The translations under genes were made by a program, and so were the position numbers. DNA of 7,324 nt. Source: an uncultured Clostridium sp. (GTDB taxonomy: Bacteria > Bacillota > Clostridia > TANB77 > CAG-508). The notes under the pieces were generated by a model that was given only the letters and a program-made list of their open reading frames with translations, was not told the origin of the DNA and did no database searches. The stretch spans positions 1-7,324 of the forward strand of contig USEI01000032.1 of assembly GCA_900553685.1 (NCBI GenBank), in the 5' to 3' direction. Positions 1 to 7,188 of this stretch are shown here, in pieces (position 1 is the stretch's first letter; each line of letters opens with the position of its first letter).

Positions 1-1222
<1,222 letters not shown>

Positions 1223-1237
1223 TCACTTGCTGAATGG

Positions 1238-1290
1238 AAAGCTACTTTTATCAATTTAAGCAGAAAAAACTCTAAAATTTAAGTAGCTTT
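1238..1290. repeat. Perfect 10-bp inverted repeat in the recombinase A upstream gap
   Basis: AAAGCTACTT (1238-1247) is mirrored exactly by AAGTAGCTTT (1281-1290) across a 33-nt spacer. The right arm includes the stop codon of the 94-residue gene. The spacer also contains a direct repeat of AATTTAAG (1253-1260, and 1276-1283 overlapping the right arm). No T-run follows either arm, so this is not a standard terminator. Large serine integrase genes commonly sit right beside their attachment site, so an att or binding-site role is plausible; an mRNA stem-loop is the alternative. The function is inference only. Confidence 0.6.
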
Positions 1291-1563
1291 TGATATGTAG
1301 TCTTTTAACTGAGACAAAGGAATTTTAGTCCTTAAATCTCCCACATAAAAGTAATCACATTCATTAAAAAATAAAAATAACTTATTCTTAATGATTACTC
1401 TATGTGGTTCTACATACGCTAAGTTTGTATGTTCTATAATCCTTAAACAGCCTTCATATATCCTTATTTGTTCAAGTTTTATAGAGTTCAAACTACAAGC
1501 CCATTCAATTTTAGAGAGTAAATCATCTCTTAACTTGTTTTTCTTTTTTACGATACTAATCAT
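1279..1563 (-). CDS. Small protein of unknown function upstream of recombinase A
   Basis: This is a 94-residue protein that I do not recognise. The N-terminus is basic (MISIVKKKNKLRDDLLSKIEW). The middle is mixed hydrophobic and beta-like (LRIIEHTNLAYVEPHRVIIKN, KLFLFFNECDYFYVGD), and a short helical tail follows (PLSQLKDYISKAT). There is no signal peptide, transmembrane segment or zinc motif. The ATG at 1563 is chosen because AGGAAGGA lies 9 nt before it; a TTG at 1587 would add eight residues but is itself upstream of that ribosome site. The gene lies between a good promoter and recombinase A, in the position often taken by small accessory or regulatory proteins of integrative elements. A recombination directionality factor or a regulator would fit, but nothing in the sequence proves either. 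Confidence 0.65.
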   Translation of the reverse strand: MISIVKKKNKLRDDLLSKIEWACSLNSIKLEQIRIYEGCLRIIEHTNLAYVEPHRVIIKNKLFLFFNECDYFYVGDLRTKIPLSQLKDYISKAT

Positions 1564-1593
1564 ACCACACCATCCTTCCTTTTTCAAGATAAA

Positions 1594-1641
1594 GGCGACA
1601 AAAAAATCAACCTTTTACAGTTGATTTATCAATGTTTCGCC
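1594..1641 (-). terminator. Terminator-like hairpin in the leader of the 94-residue gene / recombinase A
   Basis: On the minus strand AAATCAAC and GTTGATTT (1627-1620 and 1611-1604) form a perfect 8-bp stem with an 8-nt loop. The strand then reads as seven uridines (1606-1600). GGCGA/TCGCC outer arms (1641-1637 and 1598-1594) could enclose the whole structure. It ends about 30 nt before the 94-residue start codon, so transcripts from the promoter at 1712-1740 must read through it. It may be an attenuator or a weak terminator guarding the operon. The stem is AT-rich, so its efficiency is uncertain. Confidence 0.5.
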
Positions 1642-1711
1642 AAAGTGCGACGATTTTACTTAATGGAGCGGTTAAGCTACAGCTTACGAACTTTGTTCTC
1701 TTTCTGTAACC

Positions 1712-1740
1712 ATTATATATAAAATTTTATTAAATTTCAA
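1712..1740 (-). promoter_or_regulatory. Sigma-A-type promoter driving the 94-residue gene and recombinase A
   Basis: The minus strand has TTGAAA (1740-1735), exactly 17 nt, then TATAAT (1717-1712): five of six and six of six matches to consensus with ideal spacing. Transcription would begin near 1705 and give a leader of about 140 nt before the 94-residue gene. It diverges from the promoter of the Nudix gene, whose -10 lies only about 55 bp away. Confidence 0.65.
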
Positions 1741-1769
1741 TGCCTTATATAGCATATTTAATTGCTTTT

Positions 1770-1778
1770 TGTTATAAT
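1770..1778 (+). promoter_or_regulatory. Extended -10 promoter of the Nudix/TIM-barrel gene
   Basis: TGT directly followed by TATAAT (1773-1778) is an extended -10 element. No clear -35 hexamer is seen at 16-18 nt upstream. The start codon lies 32 nt downstream of the -10, with GAAGGTG (1799-1805) as the ribosome site ahead of the ATG at 1811. Confidence 0.5.
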
Positions 1779-1810
1779 ATAATAAATTATTTTATTTTGA
1801 AGGTGTATTA

Positions 1811-3145
1811 ATGATAAGAGTTAGTAAAAAAGTAAAATATGCACATTATAAAAAACGAACAGGATCCTATGTAATAATTGAAAATAATAAGGATAATAAA
1901 ATAGCTATAGCTACAGATAATACCGATGCTTATTTCTTTTTAGGTGGTGGTGTTGAAGAAAATGAAACTTTACAAGAAGCCTTAAAAAGAGAATTACTTG
2001 AGGAAACAGGTTATTCCTTAAAAAATATCAAGTTTTTTGATAAAATTAGTTCGTATTGCTATAGTAATAAATATGGTTATATTGATATTGAAGCTACAAT
2101 ATATATTGCAAACTTTGATAAAAAAGTTGCTAATCCAATAGAAAAAGATCATAAAATATTGTGGGTCTCACCATTTGAATATAAAGATAAGCTATATCAT
2201 GAATACCAAGAGTATATACTTAATAAATATATATCTTTTAAGGAGGAAAATATTATGAATAATACTTTAATATACTCAACAACAACTAGATGTGTTGGAG
2301 AAAAAAATAATGTCGATAACTTTAAATTAGGAATACAAAGGTTAGAAAGCTCAAAATTTAATTATGCAAATTTAAATTTTTTTGAAATTCAAGAATTGCT
2401 TGATAAACAAAATTATGAAGAAATATTTGATGACATAATAAAATATTTAAATAGAAGTAGAATAATATTTAATATTGCACATGCTCCTATTCATTATCCT
2501 TTTTTCTTTAATAACTATTATAATAGAAAAGATATAGATATATTGCAAGAAAGAATATTAAAGGCAATTAATATATCAAAAGAAGTTGGAGTAAATAAAA
2601 TAGTTATTCATGTTGGAACGTATTTAGATGAAAATTATGAATACGATATGCAAAAATCAATAGAACACAATATTAAATATCTTGAACCATTTGTAAAAAA
2701 AGCAATCGATAAGAATATTCTAATAGCCATTGAAAATGGTACACAAATGGAAAAAGACGAACCTTTATTTAAAAATACTGCTCCTTATATTGATGAACTT
2801 ATAAAAATAGTTGAATACTGTAATCAAAAATATAATAAAGAAGTTTTAGGAATATGTTTTGATTTTGGACATGCTAATGTTGGAAAACTAGATATATATA
2901 ATGAAATAAAAAAAATCGGTTCTAAACTTAAGGTTACTCATATACATGATAATTATGGTTCTGACTCACATAATCAACCATTTGATGGAACGATTAATTG
3001 GACATCTGTTAGACAAGCATTATCAGAAATCAATTATAATGGTGAATTAACGTCTGAAGTAAGATATACAAAAGAAGAACTTTCTAACTCAAATAACATT
3101 AATAAAACATATGATCTAATTAAAAAAATACACTTGGGATTATAA
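1811..3145 (+). CDS. Nudix hydrolase fused to an AP-endonuclease-2-like / sugar-isomerase-like TIM barrel
   Basis: 444 residues in two domains. Residues about 15-140 are a Nudix hydrolase, which cleaves nucleoside diphosphates linked to another group using Mg2+. The box is complete: Gly46, Glu52, then REL (60-62), Glu64, Glu65, Gly67, Tyr68. Residues 149-444 look like a metal-dependent TIM barrel of the xylose-isomerase-like superfamily, which includes endonuclease IV and sugar-phosphate isomerases/epimerases. Candidate ligands are His224/His228 (HAPIH), His267, Glu308 (AIENG), Asp351 and His354 (FDFGH), His377/His379/Asp380 (THIHD) and Glu416. The barrel is cytosolic, with no signal peptide. 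It could repair abasic DNA or act on a sugar; the sequence does not decide. AGGAGG sits 8 nt before an in-frame ATG at codon 149, so a separate 296-residue barrel is probably also made. The gene has its own promoter and terminator and is flanked by recombinase genes, so it looks like cargo. Domain calls are firm; the substrate is unknown. Confidence 0.9.
   Translation: MIRVSKKVKYAHYKKRTGSYVIIENNKDNKIAIATDNTDAYFFLGGGVEENETLQEALKRELLEETGYSLKNIKFFDKISSYCYSNKYGYIDIEATIYIANFDKKVANPIEKDHKILWVSPFEYKDKLYHEYQEYILNKYISFKEENIMNNTLIYSTTTRCVGEKNNVDNFKLGIQRLESSKFNYANLNFFEIQELLDKQNYEEIFDDIIKYLNRSRIIFNIAHAPIHYPFFFNNYYNRKDIDILQERILKAINISKEVGVNKIVIHVGTYLDENYEYDMQKSIEHNIKYLEPFVKKAIDKNILIAIENGTQMEKDEPLFKNTAPYIDELIKIVEYCNQKYNKEVLGICFDFGHANVGKLDIYNEIKKIGSKLKVTHIHDNYGSDSHNQPFDGTINWTSVRQALSEINYNGELTSEVRYTKEELSNSNNINKTYDLIKKIHLGL
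2241..2257 (+). promoter_or_regulatory. Internal Shine-Dalgarno and in-frame start at the Nudix/TIM-barrel boundary
   Basis: AGGAGG (2241-2246) is followed by 8 nt and ATG (2255-2257), in frame as codon 149. This matches the anti-Shine-Dalgarno better than the site before the annotated start. It falls exactly between the end of the Nudix fold and the first beta strand of the barrel (MNNTLIYSTT). Either two genes were fused by loss of a stop codon, or the locus makes both a fusion and a free barrel. Confidence 0.7.
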
Positions 3146-3289
3146 AAGTTTAAATGCTTTAGTGCAATTTATAATTAAGTTTCTAATAAAGTCGGACTGT
3201 GATAGTCTGGCTTTATTAGATTTTTCTTCAAGCATTTTTTTCTCTGATTCATTTAAAAACACATTTACTTTTATATTTCTTTTTCTCAT
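3140..3289 (-). CDS. Small ribbon-helix-helix protein, mobilisation/relaxosome-like, possibly 3'-truncated
   Basis: 49 residues. The start RKRNIKVNVFLNESEKKML and the later LSQSDFIRNLI read as a ribbon-helix-helix DNA-binding fold: a basic beta strand (about 2-11), helix 1 (14-26), and helix 2 (30-40). The pattern resembles MobC-like accessory proteins that help a relaxase at oriT, and small regulators in Firmicute integrative elements. AAAGGA lies 11 nt before the ATG. The protein stops soon after the fold (NCTKAFKLL), whereas MobC-like relatives are often around 100 residues, so the tail may have been lost where the cargo gene joins. Its last 6 bp overlap the end of the Nudix/TIM-barrel gene tail to tail, and that gene's terminator lies inside this reading frame. 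It follows tnpV and a palindromic spacer. The fold is likely; the exact role is inferred from context. Confidence 0.7.
   Translation of the reverse strand: MRKRNIKVNVFLNESEKKMLEEKSNKARLSQSDFIRNLIINCTKAFKLL
3182..3228 (+). terminator. Strong rho-independent terminator of the Nudix/TIM-barrel gene
   Basis: TCTAATAAAG (3182-3191) pairs with CTTTATTAGA (3211-3220). The inner bases TCGGACT and AGTCTGG extend this to about 17 pairs (two wobbles) around the loop GTGAT. TTTTTCTT follows on the plus strand. It ends the cargo transcript 37 nt after its stop codon and lies inside the opposing ribbon-helix-helix gene. Confidence 0.85.
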
Positions 3290-3320
3290 AATCAAAAAGT
3301 TCCTTTCTAAATATTAAGGG

Positions 3321-3337
3321 TATGGGAATTTCCCATA
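3321..3337. repeat. Palindrome TATGGGAA-T-TTCCCATA upstream of the ribbon-helix-helix gene
   Basis: Two perfect 8-bp arms flank a single central base, 32 bp upstream of the ribbon-helix-helix start codon. Ribbon-helix-helix proteins bind such short symmetric sites as dimers, so it may be an autoregulatory operator or part of an oriT. No T-run follows on either strand, so it is not a terminator. The arms are seen directly; the binding role is inferred. Confidence 0.6.
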
Positions 3338-3374
3338 GTAGAAAATTTACGGGAGTAAGTTTTCAGTGCTGGCT

Positions 3375-3398
3375 AGGACAAATTTTTTAAAGTGTCCT
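3375..3398. repeat. Inverted repeat AGGACA...TGTCCT at the tnpV 3' end
   Basis: AGGACA (3375-3380) and TGTCCT (3393-3398) are 6-bp arms around a 12-nt AT-rich loop. The right arm touches the tnpV stop codon. There is no uridine tract on the minus strand, so a terminator for tnpV is unlikely. With the 3321-3337 palindrome it makes a symmetric, gene-free spacer of about 108 bp between tnpV and the ribbon-helix-helix gene, a possible transfer origin. Confidence 0.4.
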
Positions 3399-3760
3399 CA
3401 CACATTTTTTATATATATTAGTTCTTTTAATATAATTTTTTCGGCACAATTTTTATAATTATTTGAGAGTTTAACCCACTCAATTTGATTAAGTTCTTTA
3501 TTTTTTTCAGATAGTCTTTCGTCTGATTTTTTGTAATTATTCATTAAAATATTTAATCTATTTTCTGCTTCAATACCAACTGAAACAAGAGGATTAGTTA
3601 GTTCATTTTTCATCAAAAGTGTAGTATAAAAAGGGCTATCATATTCTTTCAGATAGTGTAATTTCAATAATCCATATTTGTTAATTTGTTTATTATTTTG
3701 TTTCTTAATAGTTAAGTTTGGTAATAAATAATCACCAACTTTTACATAATTTAGTTTCAT
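3398..3760 (-). CDS. tnpV: TnpV family transposon-encoded protein
   Basis: 120 residues matching the TnpV pattern: an N-terminal LNYVKVGDYLLPNL, then KYGLLKLHYLKE, then a helical middle, then NQIEWVKLSNNYKNCAEKI near the end. TnpV lies immediately after the recombinase gene tnpX in Tn4451/Tn4453-type elements, and its biochemical function is unresolved. The same order is seen here, 22 bp after the recombinase B remnant. The second of two ATGs (3760) is chosen because GGAG lies 8 nt before it; for the ATG at 3766 the spacing would be only 2 nt. The length is normal and there is no visible damage, but its recombinase partner is broken. It is AT-rich like recombinase B, so the pair likely arrived together. 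The family is recognised from remembered motif patterns rather than a search. Confidence 0.85.
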   Translation of the reverse strand: MKLNYVKVGDYLLPNLTIKKQNNKQINKYGLLKLHYLKEYDSPFYTTLLMKNELTNPLVSVGIEAENRLNILMNNYKKSDERLSEKNKELNQIEWVKLSNNYKNCAEKIILKELIYIKNV

Positions 3761-3782
3761 TTTCATCTCTCCATTTCTTTCT

Positions 3783-5447
3783 TTAATTTGCTATTGCAAT
3801 ATCTTTTTTAGGTATTAATATTAAAACGTCTTTAACAATATTATCTTCAACATATGGACAACTAATAATGCCATCAATATATAAATGCTCTTTTGATTTT
3901 AAAATAAACTCTTCTAAAAATTCATTAGAATATTTATTAGTTTTCATTTTTGTAAGTGATAAAATATCATAATCAGGTTCCATACTTTCTAGTTTTTCTT
4001 TATCAATTTTATCCTTATATTTAATACCAATATTATTATTTATCATAATTTCATTTAGATATTTAAAATAAGATTTACTGCTTTTTGTTATAAATTCATC
4101 AGTGAATTTTATATTTTTAATATCAATATTGTAGTTACTATCTCTAGTAATTTCTATTCCAGATATTAGCCTGTGAATCATATCTCTTTTGGCTTCTCTT
4201 GATAACAAATCATAAAGAAAAGTAAAGCCTATATTTTTAATGTTTGTAAAAATTAAACTATCATTCTCTTCTATACAGTCTAATTTTTTAATAAGTTCGG
4301 TGGTATATTCTTTAGAATTATTGTCTGGATCAAGAGTAGTTTTCTTCTTATTTAATTTATCAATTTCTTTTTTGATAACATCGTTTTTATGATCGATAGT
4401 TTCTACATCTAGAGTAGAACTTAAATATAAATCCACTAATCTTTTTTCTTGTAATTTTAATTTTTTAATAGCTTTTTCAATTTCTTTTACATCATTACTT
4501 TTTGTAGAATTACAAGTAATAATTTCATTATTCATAGAGAGCATAAATATCGTTAATTCTTCTAATATTCGTTTTAATTTTGTTTCTATTTTTTCGGTAT
4601 TATAATGAAGTCCAAAGCCACTACAATTATGATTTTTACATCTTAAATGATAATATACTTTTAATTTACCATTTGGATATTTAAAGGATTCAGATGATGC
4701 CATAATCTCACCACATATAGGACATTTTACTAATCCTGAAAATAAATGGATATACGCACCATAGTTAGAGTGCTTATTTTTGACTAATACATTTCTAGTA
4801 GCATTCCAAGTAATTTCATCAATAATAGGTTCACAATAGTCATTGATTCTTAAAATATCTTGTGGCTTTCTTTTATATTTTCCGTATTCAAAAATTCCAA
4901 TATAAATAGAATTAGTAAGTATTTTATAAACTCTATCTGCTCTCCATTTACCATTATTTAGATAGGCATTATTATCTTTCATAATAGTAGCAATTCCTCT
5001 AGTAGAATGTCCTTCTTTGCAGAGTTTAAAGATTTCTTTAACCACTTGGGCTTCAATAGGTTCTACTTTTAAATGACCAGTTTCTTTATTTCTAATATAG
5101 CCATAAGGTGCTTTACTAGGGTGTATGTGTTCTAATGCCATTTCTTCCATTGCTCGTTTTGTTCTTGCTCCAATTTCTTTACGTTCCCTTTGTCCAAAAA
5201 CTAAATTCATTCCAAATATCATTTCTCCATTTGCTGTAGATACATCATAAGGTTCTAATATAAGTTCAATTTTAACATCGTGTTCTTCACAATAGTTAAG
5301 TAGCCAAAAGCCATCATAATTGTTTCTAGTTAGTCTATCTACTTTAATAGCAATTAGTTTATCAATCTTTTTAGCCTTAATATCTGCAAGTAATCGTTAC
5401 ATTTCTGGTCGCATTAAATCTTTACCAGAATGCCCTACATCACCATA
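3783..5447 (-). pseudogene. Large serine recombinase B (TnpX-like), N-terminally truncated with an internal ochre codon
   Basis: Homologous reading runs from YGDVGHSGKDLMRPEM (5447-5400), through a TAA at 5399-5397 where relatives have a residue such as Gln (RPEMQRLL), then 58 more codons (IKVDRLTRNNYDG, DVSTANGE) into a 479-codon frame starting at an ATG at 5222. The first third of the catalytic domain, with the nucleophilic serine, is absent. An in-frame TGA lies at 5453-5451 and nothing similar continues beyond. From the ATG at 5222 the remaining parts are the long domain-linking helix (1-30), the recombinase domain (about 35-165), a zinc ribbon (Cys167, Cys170, Cys195, Cys200) and a long C-terminal region (to 479). 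A short GGAG lies only 2 nt before this ATG, so a DNA-binding fragment might be made, but it could not catalyse recombination. It precedes tnpV as in Tn4451-like elements. It was very likely broken by the element carrying recombinase C. Confidence 0.88.
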
Positions 5448-5475
5448 CCCTCACCAACGGAACGAAGGAGCATTA
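5448..5475. other. Probable junction between recombinase B remnant and the recombinase C element
   Basis: Homology of the minus strand to recombinase B ends at about 5447, and the stop codon of recombinase C lies at 5475-5473. This interval must hold the element boundary. It contains GGAGC (5467-5471), paired with GCTCC (5480-5484) inside the end of gene C. Base composition changes here from very AT-rich to clearly richer in G and C. TnpX/TndX-type elements often have GA dinucleotides at their ends; GA occurs here (GGTGAGG on the minus strand), but one end alone cannot prove the crossover point. Confidence 0.5.
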
Positions 5476-7068
5476 AACCGCTCCAACAAATTTGTAATAA
5501 ATCGTAATCGTCTGTTCCTTGTTCTTTTTACCTTGCTGATTTTTATCCTCGCTGATTGTAATTTTATCAATCAATGCAGTTAAAGTTTGTCTGTCAAGTA
5601 CTGTAATGTTTGCGTACTCTTTTAACAGTGCAATAAATCTTGAAACGTCCGTCCTGTTTTCTTGAATCGTACTAACCTCGTCTTCCAGTGTATGAACTGT
5701 TTCTGTCAGTGTTTGCTTTTCATTCTGATAATCTGTGATAAACACCGAAAACAAATCATCCGGTATTTTTCCGCTGAGATTATCTTCATACACTCGTTTA
5801 ATTCGAGCGTCCATTTCTTCCAGACGTTTCTTTGCTTGTTTCAATTCCTTTTTTGCTTTGGCAAGCTGTTTTTCTTCCGCAGAACATTTCACAGAAAGAA
5901 TTTCCTGAATGGCTTTTCCCTCGTCTTCTTCAATCAACTTTACATGCCTTTGTATGTCTTCCAATACTATTTTGTAAAGGTTTTCATATGTAATATGATG
6001 AGAAGTACAAGCTTTTGTACCGTCTGTGCGATACTTTCCGCAAGAATAGTATTTCGGATAATTTGTTCTGTCGTGATGGAGCATACTGTAACCGCATTCC
6101 GCACAGTAGAACAGTTTGGAAAATATCTGCGGTTTGCCTGTTCTTTTAACAAAACGTAATCTTCCGTCAAGCGACTTTTGTACAGTGTCAAATAATTCTT
6201 GACTGACGATTGCTTGATGGGTATTCTCCACAATAATCCAGTCTTCACGCTTATTCGGTACAATTTTCTTTGTACGGTAAGATTGCACACGTTTTCTGCA
6301 TTGCACATTGTGTCCGGCATATACCGGATTTCTTAAAATCCACCTAACAACAGCGCCGTCCCAAGTATATTTCTTTTGAAATGTACCATTGACCGAATTC
6401 TTTTTAGAATTTCGATAGTCCAAAGGTGTTAAAACTCCATCTTCTTCCAAAATTTTAGCAATTTTCTTTGTTGAAACTCCGGAAGAACTTAATTCAAACA
6501 TTCTTCTGATATGAGGTGCGATTTCCTCATTGATTATCAAAATATGCTTATCTTCTGGACTTTTCCAATAGCCGTATGGCGCATAGGGCGCAAGAAATTC
6601 GCCTTTTCTTGCCTTTGCATGCAGAGAAGAACGTATTTTTACCGAAATATCTTTTGCGTACATATCGTTTAGGATATTTTTGAACGGCGCAATGTCGTTG
6701 TTGGAATAAAGGGTATCAATCCCGTCATTCAAGGCAATAAAGCGTACATTCTTTTCTGGGAAATAGATTTCCGTGTACTGTCCGCACATGATGTAATTTC
6801 TGCCCAGTCTCGATAAATCCTTAACAATGACAAGATTAATTCTGCCTTGTTCAATATCGTGTATCATTCTTTGAAAATTGGGACGTTCAAAATTCACACC
6901 GCTGTAACCATCGTCAACATAAATATCAGTCAGTTTCCAGCCTTGCTTTTTCACGTATTCTGTCAGCATTGTTTTTTGACTTGCAATGCTCATGCTTTCC
7001 AAGTTAGTTCCATCGTCAACCGATAAACGGCAGTAAATAGCGACGGAATAAAATTGTTGTATTCCCAT
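5473..7068 (-). CDS. Large serine recombinase C (TnpX/TndX-type transposon recombinase), intact
   Basis: 531 residues, close to the 533 of TndX from Tn5397. Residues 1-150 are the catalytic domain: AIYCRLSVDD places the nucleophile at Ser16, and IVKDLSRLGR (81-90) is the active-site arginine motif. The recombinase domain follows (about 155-300). A zinc ribbon has Cys322/Cys325 (CAEC), Cys343 and Cys354. A charged coiled coil spans about 395-475, and a beta-rich end (TITIYYKFVGAV) closes the protein. AGGAGG lies 6 nt before the ATG at 7068. An upstream in-frame ATG at 7191 would add 41 residues but has no such site and overlaps the promoter, so it is rejected. Codon use is richer in G and C than in recombinases A and B, which argues for a different source. 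No stop or missing residue is seen, so it is probably active. Cargo, if any, would lie beyond the right edge. Confidence 0.96.
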   Translation of the reverse strand: MGIQQFYSVAIYCRLSVDDGTNLESMSIASQKTMLTEYVKKQGWKLTDIYVDDGYSGVNFERPNFQRMIHDIEQGRINLVIVKDLSRLGRNYIMCGQYTEIYFPEKNVRFIALNDGIDTLYSNNDIAPFKNILNDMYAKDISVKIRSSLHAKARKGEFLAPYAPYGYWKSPEDKHILIINEEIAPHIRRMFELSSSGVSTKKIAKILEEDGVLTPLDYRNSKKNSVNGTFQKKYTWDGAVVRWILRNPVYAGHNVQCRKRVQSYRTKKIVPNKREDWIIVENTHQAIVSQELFDTVQKSLDGRLRFVKRTGKPQIFSKLFYCAECGYSMLHHDRTNYPKYYSCGKYRTDGTKACTSHHITYENLYKIVLEDIQRHVKLIEEDEGKAIQEILSVKCSAEEKQLAKAKKELKQAKKRLEEMDARIKRVYEDNLSGKIPDDLFSVFITDYQNEKQTLTETVHTLEDEVSTIQENRTDVSRFIALLKEYANITVLDRQTLTALIDKITISEDKNQQGKKNKEQTITIYYKFVGAV

Positions 7069-7126
7069 TTCTGACCTCCTTTGAATACAACAAAAACCAA
7101 CCGGACAAATATTATTTTCTGTACTG

Positions 7127-7135
7127 ATTATAGCA
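7127..7135 (-). promoter_or_regulatory. Extended -10 promoter of recombinase C
   Basis: The minus strand reads TGC followed by TATAAT (7132-7127), an extended -10 element about 58 bp before the ATG at 7068. The -35 region is weak (TGGAAT at 17 nt). Its position inside the open frame that begins at 7191 supports the shorter start for recombinase C. Confidence 0.6.
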
Positions 7136-7188
7136 CAAAAAAGCAGTAAATTCCAGTTGATTTTGTTACTTTTTTCAAAATAATAATT

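Noticed and set aside
1391..1624. A 77-codon plus-strand open frame
   Set aside because: It is antisense to the 94-residue gene, which has a good ribosome site and promoter; the frame's own residues look like an antisense shadow and no ribosome site precedes it.
1664..1673. TGGAGCGGTT shared with the 3' end of recombinase C (minus strand, 5485-5476)
   Set aside because: A 10-bp match in a window this size is expected by chance; the flanks do not continue the similarity, so it is not called an att repeat.
1632..1709. A 25-codon plus-strand frame starting MFRQSATILLNGAV
   Set aside because: No ribosome site precedes it and it lies in the leader and promoter region of opposing genes; it may be a remnant, but coding cannot be supported.
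3783..5222. Recombinase B as an intact 479-residue gene
   Set aside because: The same frame continues upstream with clear catalytic-domain sequence interrupted by TAA, and the serine motif is absent, so it is a remnant.
5467..5484. GGAGC/GCTCC hairpin at the stop codon of recombinase C, considered as its terminator
   Set aside because: It has only a 5-bp stem that starts inside the gene and no uridine run follows on the minus strand.
5320..5583. An 87-codon plus-strand open frame
   Set aside because: It crosses the junction and is antisense to both recombinase B and C, which show clear family motifs.
5662..6159. A 165-codon plus-strand open frame
   Set aside because: It is antisense to recombinase C; its Phe/Cys-rich translation is typical of the reverse of a charged coiled-coil region.
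5967..6320. A 117-codon minus-strand open frame in another phase
   Set aside because: It lies wholly inside recombinase C, which is supported by catalytic and zinc-binding motifs.
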